From the NCBI GenBank assembly GCA_016794525.1, contig JAEUJY010000085.1:1-64000 (forward strand): DNA of 64,000 nt, read 5' to 3'. Of the stretch, positions 51,330 to 58,308 are shown one piece after another. The DNA is from Myxococcales bacterium. GTDB lineage: Bacteria; Myxococcota_A; Polyangia; Haliangiales; Haliangiaceae. The notes below the pieces were generated by a model that had not been told where the DNA came from, made no database searches, and saw only the letters and a program-made list of their open reading frames with translations. A program made the translations under genes and the position numbers. The stretch's first letter is position 1. Each line of letters opens with the position of its first letter.

Positions 51330-52640
51330 CTACCCGCGCGCGAGGCCGTGGCGATCGAGCAGGCGGTAGAGCTGGGTGCGGTGCAGGCCCAGCGCGCGGG
51401 CGGCAGCGGAGACGTTGCCGCCCGCGGTCGTCATCGCGGCGACCAGCGCGTCCTTGTCGAGCTCGCGCGGCGCGGCGCGGGCCGGCTCGTCGGGCGCGGC
51501 CGCGGCGAAGCCCTGGCCGGCGTCGTCGGCGAGGTGCTCGAGCCGGACCTCGGCGGCGCCGGCGGCGAGGGCGGCGGTCGCGGCGGCGCGCACCTCGTGC
51601 AACAGCTCGCGGACGTTGCCCGGCCACGGCCGCAGGCACAGCGCCTCGAGCAGCCGCGGGTGCAGCGCCAGCGTCGGCGCCACGGCCGCGACCGCGCGCT
51701 CGGCCAGGACCGGGATCTCGTCCTTGCGCTGGCGCAGCGGCGCGACGTGCGCGACCGGCTTGGTGAGGCGGTAGTAGAGGTCCTCGCGGAAGCGGCCGGC
51801 GGCGACCGCGCCGCGCAGGTCGCGGTGGGTCGCGGCGACCAGCCCGCAGTCGACCGGGACGCCGCGGGTCGCGCCGACCGGCCACACCTCGCGGGTCTCG
51901 AGCACGCGCAGGAGCTTGGCCTGCAGCGCCGGGTCGAGCTCGCCGAGCTCGTCGAGGAACAGCGTGCCGCCGTGGGCCGCCGAGACGTAGCCCGGCGCGT
52001 CCTCGGCGCCGGAGTACGCGCCCTTCTTCGAGCCGAACAGCACGCGCTCGGCGATCGCCTCGGGGATCGCCGCGCAGTTGACCGGCACGAACGGCCCGCC
52101 GGCGCGGGGGCCGGCCTGGTGGTAGGCCCGCGCCAGGCGCTCCTTGCCGGTGCCGCTCTCGCCGAGGATAAGCAGCGTCGGCGACGCCGCGGCGCGGCGG
52201 ATCGCGTCGTCGGTCAGCCGCGATCGCAGCCCGATCACCGCGCCGCGCTCGAGCGCGACGCCGTCGTCGACGGCCGCGCCGCCGTCGGCGACCAGCCAGA
52301 ACAGCGTCGCGCCGGTGCGGACCAGCGCGCCGTCCTCGGCCGTGGCCTCGCCGTCGAGCTTGCGGCCGTCGACGAACGTGCCGTTGTGGCTGCCGAGGTC
52401 GCGTACCCGCCAGCCGTCGCCGACCCGCCGCACCTCGGCGTGGACCCGCGACGCGCGGCCGTCGTCGAGCTCGAGCTTGCCGGCTGCGGTGGCCAGCTCG
52501 CGCCCGAGCGTCGCCTTGCCGGCGCGGTCGATCGCGACCACGCGCACCAGCGGCTTGCCGCCGGACGCGATCAGCAACACCGCCGGGCGCGCCGTCGGGC
52601 CGCTCACCACCGACGACGCGTCGGTCAACGTCTGGCTCAC
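51330..52640 (-). CDS. FHA-AAA+-Fis enhancer-binding regulator with GAYSGA loop
   Basis: A 436-residue regulator. An N-terminal FHA domain lies near residues 30-110 (LGRELATAAGKLELDD, ASRVHAEVRRV, GSHNGTFVDG). The AAA+ sigma-54-activator domain has Walker A GESGTGKERLA near 158, GAYSGA in place of GAFTGA near 205, GGTLFLDELGELDPALQAKLLRVLE, and FREDLYYRLTK. A Fis-type helix-turn-helix ends the protein (AGGNVSAAARALGLHRTQLYRLLDR). FHA-type activators are characteristic of myxobacteria and are known to be controlled by Ser/Thr phosphorylation. GTGTCGACACGTGTCA lies 31-46 bp upstream of its start. Confidence 0.93.
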   Translation of the reverse strand: MSQTLTDASSVVSGPTARPAVLLIASGGKPLVRVVAIDRAGKATLGRELATAAGKLELDDGRASRVHAEVRRVGDGWRVRDLGSHNGTFVDGRKLDGEATAEDGALVRTGATLFWLVADGGAAVDDGVALERGAVIGLRSRLTDDAIRRAAASPTLLILGESGTGKERLARAYHQAGPRAGGPFVPVNCAAIPEAIAERVLFGSKKGAYSGAEDAPGYVSAAHGGTLFLDELGELDPALQAKLLRVLETREVWPVGATRGVPVDCGLVAATHRDLRGAVAAGRFREDLYYRLTKPVAHVAPLRQRKDEIPVLAERAVAAVAPTLALHPRLLEALCLRPWPGNVRELLHEVRAAATAALAAGAAEVRLEHLADDAGQGFAAAAPDEPARAAPRELDKDALVAAMTTAGGNVSAAARALGLHRTQLYRLLDRHGLARG

Positions 52641-52670
52641 CGCGCGAGTCTACTCCACGGCTCGCGCGGC

Positions 52671-52686
52671 GTGTCGACACGTGTCA
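52671..52686. promoter_or_regulatory. GTGTCGACACGTGTCA palindromic site, copy 1
   Basis: Two overlapping palindromes (GTGTCGACAC and GACACGTGTC), 31 bp upstream of the FHA-type regulator start. The identical 16-mer occurs at 53345-53360. Confidence 0.5.
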
Positions 52687-52832
52687 GCGCCGCGGCGGTC
52701 GTGACCGCTCGCACGGCCGCGCCGCGGTGATCGCCGCTGGCACGTCGCTTGATGAGCACCGCCGCGTCGCATGAGCGACCGCCCCGGCGCTGGCGCCGCC
52801 GACGGGGACGCGATCTGGCGCTGGAGTCGATC

Positions 52833-53273
52833 ATGGACCGCAACAAGCTCTCCCCTCACTTCGTCTGGTTGTTCGCGCTGGTCGCCGTCGTCGGCGGGCT
52901 CGGCATCGCGTTCGTCACCGCCAAGGCCGGCTGGAAGGTGAGCGCCGCGGCGTTCTTCGGCTTCGTCGGGCTGATGGCCTTCCTCGGCGGCTACCTGACG
53001 CGCGCCAGCGCGCTGCAGGCGGTGCTGCCGTTCGTGCTCGCGTCGGGCGCGCTCGGCGCCGTCTACTACGCGATCGTCAAGTCGGTGATGAGCGCCGCCG
53101 CCAGCTCGGTGGGCGCGGGCGGTCGCGCCGACCGCGCCGCCGCCACGATGGGCGCGATCGCCGCGTTCCTGATCGTCGTCGACGCGCTCGCCGCCTCGGT
53201 CGGCGGCGCGATCTTCGGCCTGAAGATCAGGGCGGTGAAGTCGCCGGGCGAGCTGCTGCGGCGCCCCGCCTGA
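52833..53273 (+). CDS. Four-TM membrane protein
   Basis: A 146-residue integral membrane protein: segments near residues 9-28 (FVWLFALVAVVGGLGIAFVT), 35-52 (AAAFFGFVGLMAFLGGYL), 60-82 (AVLPFVLASGALGAVYYAIV) and 108-130 (MGAIAAFLIVVDALAASVGGAIF). No family recognised; the size and helix pattern resemble small tellurite- or stress-related membrane proteins, but no motif supports this. ATG 52833 follows a CTGGAG sequence. Followed by a hairpin terminator. Confidence 0.75.
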   Translation: MDRNKLSPHFVWLFALVAVVGGLGIAFVTAKAGWKVSAAAFFGFVGLMAFLGGYLTRASALQAVLPFVLASGALGAVYYAIVKSVMSAAASSVGAGGRADRAAATMGAIAAFLIVVDALAASVGGAIFGLKIRAVKSPGELLRRPA

Positions 53274-53297
53274 GCGCCACGCCGCGCTGCGGCCCAC

Positions 53298-53335
53298 GAG
53301 CCCGGATCCCGCGATGGGTCCGGGCTCGCGCCGTT
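53298..53335 (+). terminator. Rho-independent terminator
   Basis: GAGCCCGGATCC and GGGTCCGGGCTC form a 12-bp stem (one G-U) with a CGCGAT loop at 53298-53327, followed within 6 nt by GTTTC. It lies about 25 nt after the stop of the four-TM gene. Confidence 0.7.
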
Positions 53336-53344
53336 TCGGGGCGG

Positions 53345-53360
53345 GTGTCGACACGTGTCA
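53345..53360. promoter_or_regulatory. GTGTCGACACGTGTCA palindromic site, copy 2
   Basis: Exact repeat of the 16-mer at 52671-52686, here 91 bp upstream of the lipoprotein-like gene at 53452. It is followed about 16 bp later by GGTGACAC, an element also seen beside the related site at 49356. Confidence 0.5.
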
Positions 53361-53451
53361 CGCCGGCGGCGCCGGTGACACGCCACGCGGCGCCAGCCGC
53401 GCGCCCGGCGTTGGCCACCTGCTTGCAATGGAGTGGCGCCGGAGGTTTCGA

Positions 53452-54012
53452 ATGACTCGCACCACGACCACGTCCACGATCATGATCCTGTGCGCGGCGC
53501 TCGCCGCCGGCGGCGCCTGCAAGGGCAAGAAGGCCGACGACAAGAGCGGCGGCACCACCAGCGCCAAGGCCGGCACCAAGGGTGGTGCCGCGCCCAGCTA
53601 CGCGGCGCTCACCGCCGATCCCGAACCGGCGGCGATCACGCCCGCCGACACCGCGCCGTTCGAGTCGGTGAAGTTCCGGCAGCTCGCCACGCGCGACAAG
53701 AGCGGCTGGCCGACCTACGACGCGTACAACCTCGGCACCAAGGCGATCAAGTACATCGCGATCACCGGCTACGCCTACGACAAGGACGGCAAGCAGGTCG
53801 CGCGCAGCTCGCCGCCGCTGTCGTGGAACGGCGACATCGCGCCCGGCGCCAAGACCGACTGGGCGATCAAGCTCGACGACTGGGGCGAGAAGCCGATCCC
53901 GGCCAGCGCGGTGACGTTCCAGGTGTGCTTCGACAGCATCAAGCGCGACGGCGACGCCGACTCGATCACCGAGATGTCGCGCTGCCCCCAGGACCGGCCG
54001 CTGGTCAAATAG
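53452..54012 (+). CDS. Exported lipoprotein-like protein
   Basis: A 186-residue protein: leader MTRTTTTSTIMILCAALAAGGAC with a weak lipobox (Gly at -3), a Lys/Gly/Thr linker, then a beta domain (FESVKFRQLATRDKSGWPTYDAYNLGTKAIKYIAITGYAYDKDGKQVARS) with one Cys pair near the end (VCFDSIKR, MSRCPQD). The beta domain looks like FxLyD/DUF3426-type immunoglobulin folds. GGAGG precedes the ATG. Convergent with the ABC ATPase gene; a perfect palindrome lies between. Confidence 0.75.
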   Translation: MTRTTTTSTIMILCAALAAGGACKGKKADDKSGGTTSAKAGTKGGAAPSYAALTADPEPAAITPADTAPFESVKFRQLATRDKSGWPTYDAYNLGTKAIKYIAITGYAYDKDGKQVARSSPPLSWNGDIAPGAKTDWAIKLDDWGEKPIPASAVTFQVCFDSIKRDGDADSITEMSRCPQDRPLVK

Positions 54013-54019
54013 CGCGCGC

Positions 54020-54037
54020 GAACTGACTGGTCAGTTC
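54020..54037. terminator. Palindrome between convergent genes
   Basis: GAACTGAC-TG-GTCAGTTC is a perfect 8-bp inverted repeat in the 30-bp gap between convergent stops at 54012 and 54043, followed by GTCAGTCAGTCACTCA short direct repeats. Probably a bidirectional 3'-end hairpin; it lacks T-runs. Confidence 0.45.
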
Positions 54038-54042
54038 GTCAG

Positions 54043-54660
54043 TCAGTCACTCAGCCGGCCGGCCACCAGGACCAGCTCGCGGCTCGCCACCTGCGCCCGC
54101 ACCGCGGGATCGTGGGTGGCGATCAGCACGCCGGCGCCCGCCGCGGCGGCCGCCGCGAGCAGCGTCGCCATCGCGGCCAGCGCGCCGGCGTCGAGCCCGT
54201 TGTCGGGCTCGTCGAGCACCAGCGCCGGCGGCGCGCCGATCAGCGCCGCCGCCAGGCACGCGCGCCGGCGCTGCCCGAGCGACATCCGCTCGAAGCGGCG
54301 ATCGGCGATCGGCTCGAGCTCGAGGGCCGCGTGCACGTCGGGCGGCACCGCCGCGCCGCCGCGCAGCCCGCCGACCAGGGCCCACAGCTCGGCGGCGGTG
54401 AGGTGGCCCGGCGGGTCGGCGCCCTCGGGCACGTAGCCGACGCGGCGCCGCGTCCCCGACGTCGCGCCGGCGATCGCCACCCAGCCGCGATCGATCGCCA
54501 GCGCGCCGGCGATCATCGCCAGCGTCGTCGACTTGCCGGCGCCGTTGCCGCCGACCAGCGCGACGATCTCGCCGGGGGCCACCGCGAACGCGACGTCGTC
54601 GACCACCCAGCGATCGCCGCGGCGCTTGCCCAGCCCGCGCACCTCGATCGCCGCGGTCAT
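54043..54660 (-). CDS. ABC transporter ATP-binding protein
   Basis: A 205-residue ATPase: Walker [11 protein letters not shown], signature MSLGQRRR (LSGGQ variant), Walker [13 protein letters not shown], switch His in IATHDP. Short compared with the usual 220-240 residues, lacking a C-terminal extension, as in drug/antibiotic (CcmA-like) exporters. The ATG overlaps the stop of the permease gene (ATGA), so both form one exporter. Substrate unknown. Confidence 0.93.
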   Translation of the reverse strand: MTAAIEVRGLGKRRGDRWVVDDVAFAVAPGEIVALVGGNGAGKSTTLAMIAGALAIDRGWVAIAGATSGTRRRVGYVPEGADPPGHLTAAELWALVGGLRGGAAVPPDVHAALELEPIADRRFERMSLGQRRRACLAAALIGAPPALVLDEPDNGLDAGALAAMATLLAAAAAAGAGVLIATHDPAVRAQVASRELVLVAGRLSD

Positions 54661-55763
54661 CGCGCGCGGCCTCCGACCGCGAGCGCGCCGCCGACCAGCA
54701 CCACCGCGGCGACGCCGAGCAGCGACAGCATCCCGATCGCGATCACCGACGCCAGCGCCACGCCGCCGGCGCCGCCGGCCAGCGTCTGGCCCGGGTGCGG
54801 CGCCGCGATCGCCCGCCGCGCCACCGCGGTCATCGCCAGCCCGACGCCGCCGCCGACCACGATCGGCACCGCCGCGATCGCCGCGGCGTGCGCGGCCGGC
54901 GGCGCCGCGATCGCGATCGCCGCCGCGGCCACCACCGCGCCCAGCAGCGCGCCGGCGATCACCAGCACCAGCGTCCGCGCGCCGGCCACCGCGCCGCGCG
55001 ACGTCGCCGCCGCCGCCACCCACGCCCGCAACCGCAGCTCGTCCTCGACGACGGCGGTGCCCACCGCGACCAGCCCGCACGCCACCGCGACCGCCGCGAC
55101 CGCCGCGACCAGCGTCGCCGACGGCAGCGCCGCGACCGCCGCGCTCTCGACCATCGCCGCGCCCAGCGCCCCGCCCAGCACCGCCAGCCCCGCCGCGAAC
55201 AGCACCGAGCCGCCGCGCCGGCGCACGATCGCGCGCGCGTGCACGCCGACCAGCGCCGCCACCGCGCCGGTCCACCGCGGCCGTCGCGGCGCGCGCACCC
55301 AGCGCGCCATCGCCAGCGCGATCGCCAGCGACGCGATCGCCAGCCCGAGCCAGGTCAGCGCGCCGGTCGCGCCGCGCGCCGCGATCGCCACCGCGGCCCA
55401 CGGCGCGTGGATCGCCAGCGCCGTCGCGACCCGCGCCGCCGCCTCGAGCCCGGGCGCGCCCGGCAGCGATCGCAGCAGGTCGAGCCCCGGCGCGCCGACG
55501 ATCGCCCGCGCCGCCGGCGTCAGCAGCACCAGCCAGCCGCACGCCACCACCGCGATCAGCCGCGGCGCGCCCGCGGCCAGCGCCGCCACGTCGCGCGGCG
55601 CCAGGCCGTTGCCCCCGAACACCGCGCCGCCGACGATCGCCGCGCCCAGCCACGCCGGCATCGCGCGACCCAGCCCGGCGCGCCCCAGCGTCGTCAGCCA
55701 CACCCGTCCCGCGCGGGTCCAGGCCCAGGCGGACGGCGCGGCGAGCTGCATCGGCGCGACCAT
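54657..55763 (-). CDS. ABC transporter permease-like membrane protein
   Basis: A 368-residue, extremely Ala/Val/Gly-rich polytopic protein with roughly 9-11 hydrophobic segments, for example [36 protein letters not shown] and [20 protein letters not shown]. No conserved permease motif is visible; the call rests on translational coupling to the ATPase. Alternative start ATG 55751 ([11 protein letters not shown]). Divergent from obg with a 43-bp gap. Confidence 0.75.
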   Translation of the reverse strand: MVAPMQLAAPSAWAWTRAGRVWLTTLGRAGLGRAMPAWLGAAIVGGAVFGGNGLAPRDVAALAAGAPRLIAVVACGWLVLLTPAARAIVGAPGLDLLRSLPGAPGLEAAARVATALAIHAPWAAVAIAARGATGALTWLGLAIASLAIALAMARWVRAPRRPRWTGAVAALVGVHARAIVRRRGGSVLFAAGLAVLGGALGAAMVESAAVAALPSATLVAAVAAVAVACGLVAVGTAVVEDELRLRAWVAAAATSRGAVAGARTLVLVIAGALLGAVVAAAAIAIAAPPAAHAAAIAAVPIVVGGGVGLAMTAVARRAIAAPHPGQTLAGGAGGVALASVIAIGMLSLLGVAAVVLVGGALAVGGRAR

Positions 55764-55806
55764 ACAGCTTGACCCGCCCGGGCGCTGGCCCTATGTCTCC
55801 ACCGCA

Positions 55807-56820
55807 GTGCACTTCATCGACGAGGCGACGATCCACGTGAAGGCCGGCGACGGCGGCAACGGCTCGTCGGCCATGCGGCGCGAGGACAACGTGCCGCTGG
55901 GCGGCCCGTCCGGCGGCGACGGCGGCGACGGCGCCAGCGTCGTCTTCAAGGCCGACGTCCAGCTCGGCTCGCTGCTCGACTTCCGCTACAAGCGCCACTA
56001 CAAGGGCGAGCGCGGCGAGCACGGCCGCCCCAAGGATCAGTACGGCGCCGCCGCCGAGGATCTGGTGCTGCGGGTGCCGGTCGGCACCGTGATCTACGAC
56101 GCCGACACCGGCGATCTGATCGCCGATCTCGCCGCCGACGGCGCCAGCGCGGTGGTGGCCCAGGGCGGCAAGGGCGGCCGCGGCAACATCCACTTCAAGA
56201 CGCCGTGGAACCAGGCGCCGCGCACCTGCGAGCCGGGCACGCCGGGCCAGGAGCGCACGCTGCGCCTCGAGCTCAAGCTGCTCGCCGACGTCGGCCTGCT
56301 CGGCTACCCCAACGTCGGCAAGTCGACGTTCATCTCGCGGGTGTCGCGGGCCCGCCCCAAGATCGCCGACTACCCGTTCACGACGCTGGCGCCCAACCTC
56401 GGCGTCGTGCGCCTGTCCGACGAGCGCACGCTGATCATCGCCGACATCCCCGGCCTGATCGAGGGCGCCGCCGAGGGCGCCGGGCTCGGCCACCAGTTCC
56501 TGCGCCACGTCGAGCGCTGCCGCGCGCTCCTGCACATCCTCGACGACACCTACACCGCCGGACCCGATCGCGAGCCGCTCAAAGACTTCGACGTCATCAA
56601 CGCCGAGCTGGCCCGCTACGCGCCGCACCTCGCCGACAAGCCGCAGCTGGTCGTGCTCAACAAGCTCGACGCCGGCACCACCCACGGCTCCGTCGACGAG
56701 CTGGCCGCGCAGTTCGCGGCCCGCGGCATCACGCTGCACACGATGTCGGCCGCCACCGGCGAGGGCGTCGACGCGGTGATCGCGCGGCTGTGGGACCTGG
56801 TCCATCCGCGGCCGGAGTGA
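55807..56820 (+). CDS. obg: Obg-family GTPase, short form
   Basis: A 337-residue GTPase starting at GTG 55807, decided by the family start ([19 protein letters not shown]). The glycine-rich Obg fold has [16 protein letters not shown] and [10 protein letters not shown]-like stretches. The G domain has G1 GYPNVGKST, switch region [12 protein letters not shown]3 [12 protein letters not shown] and G4 NKLD. It ends at the G domain, without the C-terminal OCT extension of Bacillus-type Obg or the acidic tail of E. coli ObgE. Role: 50S ribosome maturation and stress control. Confidence 0.96.
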   Translation: MHFIDEATIHVKAGDGGNGSSAMRREDNVPLGGPSGGDGGDGASVVFKADVQLGSLLDFRYKRHYKGERGEHGRPKDQYGAAAEDLVLRVPVGTVIYDADTGDLIADLAADGASAVVAQGGKGGRGNIHFKTPWNQAPRTCEPGTPGQERTLRLELKLLADVGLLGYPNVGKSTFISRVSRARPKIADYPFTTLAPNLGVVRLSDERTLIIADIPGLIEGAAEGAGLGHQFLRHVERCRALLHILDDTYTAGPDREPLKDFDVINAELARYAPHLADKPQLVVLNKLDAGTTHGSVDELAAQFAARGITLHTMSAATGEGVDAVIARLWDLVHPRPE

Positions 56821-56838
56821 TCGCGCTACCCTCGGGCC

Positions 56839-57231
56839 ATGGCGATCACCCGGGCCCAGTTCCTGCGACGCGTGCTGGGCGGCGCCGCCACGATCGGGCT
56901 GGCGCCGGTGATCGCGTGCGGCGGTGACGACGGCGGCCCGGCCGCGATCGACGCCCCCACCGTCGACACCCCGGTCGACGCGCCGCCCGACTGCGCGGCC
57001 AACGGGGCCCGCGGGCTGATCGCCCTCAACCACGGCCACACGCTGATGGTCGCGTCCGCCGACATCGCCGATCCCGCCGCGCGCACCTACGACATCACCG
57101 GTGAGGCCACCCACGGCCACACCGTGATGCTCACCGCAGCCGACTTCGCCGAGCTCGCGGCCAACCGCCCGGTCACGGTCACCTCGAGCGCGGTCGGCCA
57201 CAGCCACGTCGTCACGGTGACCTGCGGGTGA
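56839..57231 (+). CDS. Tat-exported small lipoprotein with repeated HxH motifs
   Basis: A 130-residue protein: the leader TRAQFLRRVLGGAATIGLAPVIAC carries twin arginines and a lipobox (VIAC). An Asp/Pro/Thr linker (AAIDAPTVDTPVDAPPDC) is followed by a ~75-residue domain with HGHTLMV, HGHTVMLTAADFAELAAN and HSHVVTVTC: three His-x-His groups and a terminal Cys. This suggests a metal site (copper or zinc), possibly loaded before Tat export. Starts 18 bp after obg, same strand. Function unknown. Confidence 0.82.
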   Translation: MAITRAQFLRRVLGGAATIGLAPVIACGGDDGGPAAIDAPTVDTPVDAPPDCAANGARGLIALNHGHTLMVASADIADPAARTYDITGEATHGHTVMLTAADFAELAANRPVTVTSSAVGHSHVVTVTCG

Positions 57232-57417
57232 GCGGCACCGCGGTCCCGACAAAATTCATCGGGATTTCAGACTTCTGCAAGATCGTGACGACGGTCAAGG
57301 ACGGACCCGCGGCAGTTTGATCCGCTCCCTGGGGGGTGTTACAACTGCTCTATTCCACTCGAATTTGGCCGACCCGTCCCTCGGCCATCGTGGACCGGTT
57401 CGCCGGTGCGGAGCCCC
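57232..57417 (+). promoter_or_regulatory. Promoter region of the TPR/surface operon
   Basis: A 186-bp gap, noticeably less GC-rich than elsewhere. It holds TTGATC (57317-57322) and TACAAC (57340-57345), spaced 17 bp, a plausible sigma-70-type promoter. GG-N10-GC (57335-57348) overlaps it and could be read as a weak sigma-54 site. No other structure except a small CCGA/TCGG imperfect hairpin at the left end. Confidence 0.45.
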
Positions 57418-58305
57418 ATGCGTCAAACCCAGATCTCCCGCCGCGGTCTCGACCGCACCTCCGTGACTGTCCTCGCGCTGGCGCTCGCCGCTGGCTCCGT
57501 CGCAGCGCAGCCTGGTGCGACCCCGACCGGCTCGACGACGACGCCCAAGCCGCCGACCGCTCCGCTGCCCACCGCGACCGGCACGCCGCCCACGGGCACC
57601 CCCGCGACGGGCACGCCGACCACCGGCGCGCCGACCACCGGCACCCCGGCGACGGGCACGCCGCCGACCGGCACCCCCGCGACGGGCACGCCGCCCACGG
57701 GCACGCCCACGCCGGGCGGCGCGACGCCGACCGACCCCACCGATCCCAACCAGACCGCGACCGCCGACACCGTCGACCCCGAGTCGATGCCGGTCAACCT
57801 GCGGCTGCGCCGCCTCGAGCAGCGCGTCCAGGCGCTCAAGGAGCGGGCGTGGCGCGCCAAGGCCCGCACGACCCAGCTCAAGGAGGCCGTCATCGGCGGC
57901 GGCGTCGGCGCCCAGGCCACGCTGGTCCACGAGAACAAGATGGGCAGCTCGTTCCGGCTGATCCGCCTGGTCTACGCCCTCGACGGCACCCAGGTGTTCG
58001 CCCGCTCCGAGGACACCAGCCCGAACCTCTACAAGACCAAGTCGTTCGACATCCTCACCGGCCCGATCTCGCCGGGCAGCCACTCGATCAGCGCGCTCGC
58101 GGTGTACCGCGGCCACGGCTACGGCGTGTTCAAGTACCTCAACAAGTACACGTTCACCGTCCGCGCCAGCCACACCTTCACCGCCGCCGAGGGCAAGGCC
58201 ACCCGCATCGAGGCGTCGGGCTTCGAGAAGGGCGGCCGCACGACGCCGCTCGAGAAGCGCCCCGCGATCGACTTCAAGGTGACCGCCGGGACCGGGGAGA
58301 AGTAA
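57418..58305 (+). CDS. Exported Pro/Thr-repeat protein with coiled coil
   Basis: A 295-residue exported protein. Signal peptide ends AAGSVAAQ. Residues ~40-105 are a degenerate TGTPxTGTPP repeat. A charged coiled coil lies at ~125-155 (LRLRRLEQRVQALKERAWRAKARTTQLKEAV). A beta C-terminal domain follows (GSSFRLIRLVYALDGTQVFARSED, SPGSHSISALAVYRGHGYGVFKYLNKYTFTV). Proteins with Pro/Thr repeats like this in Myxococcota are often misnamed dihydrolipoamide acetyltransferase; no lipoyl domain is present. First gene of a tight operon (3 bp to the next start). Confidence 0.82.
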   Translation: MRQTQISRRGLDRTSVTVLALALAAGSVAAQPGATPTGSTTTPKPPTAPLPTATGTPPTGTPATGTPTTGAPTTGTPATGTPPTGTPATGTPPTGTPTPGGATPTDPTDPNQTATADTVDPESMPVNLRLRRLEQRVQALKERAWRAKARTTQLKEAVIGGGVGAQATLVHENKMGSSFRLIRLVYALDGTQVFARSEDTSPNLYKTKSFDILTGPISPGSHSISALAVYRGHGYGVFKYLNKYTFTVRASHTFTAAEGKATRIEASGFEKGGRTTPLEKRPAIDFKVTAGTGEK

Positions 58306-58308
58306 GCC

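Noticed and set aside
57335-57348. Sigma-54 promoter (GG-N10-GC)
   Set aside because: Only the invariant dinucleotides match; the overlapping TTGATC-N17-TACAAC is at least as good, so no firm call was made.
57418-58305. Dihydrolipoamide acetyltransferase (from Pro/Thr/Ala-rich linker)
   Set aside because: No lipoyl or catalytic acyltransferase motifs; the protein has a signal peptide and coiled coil instead.
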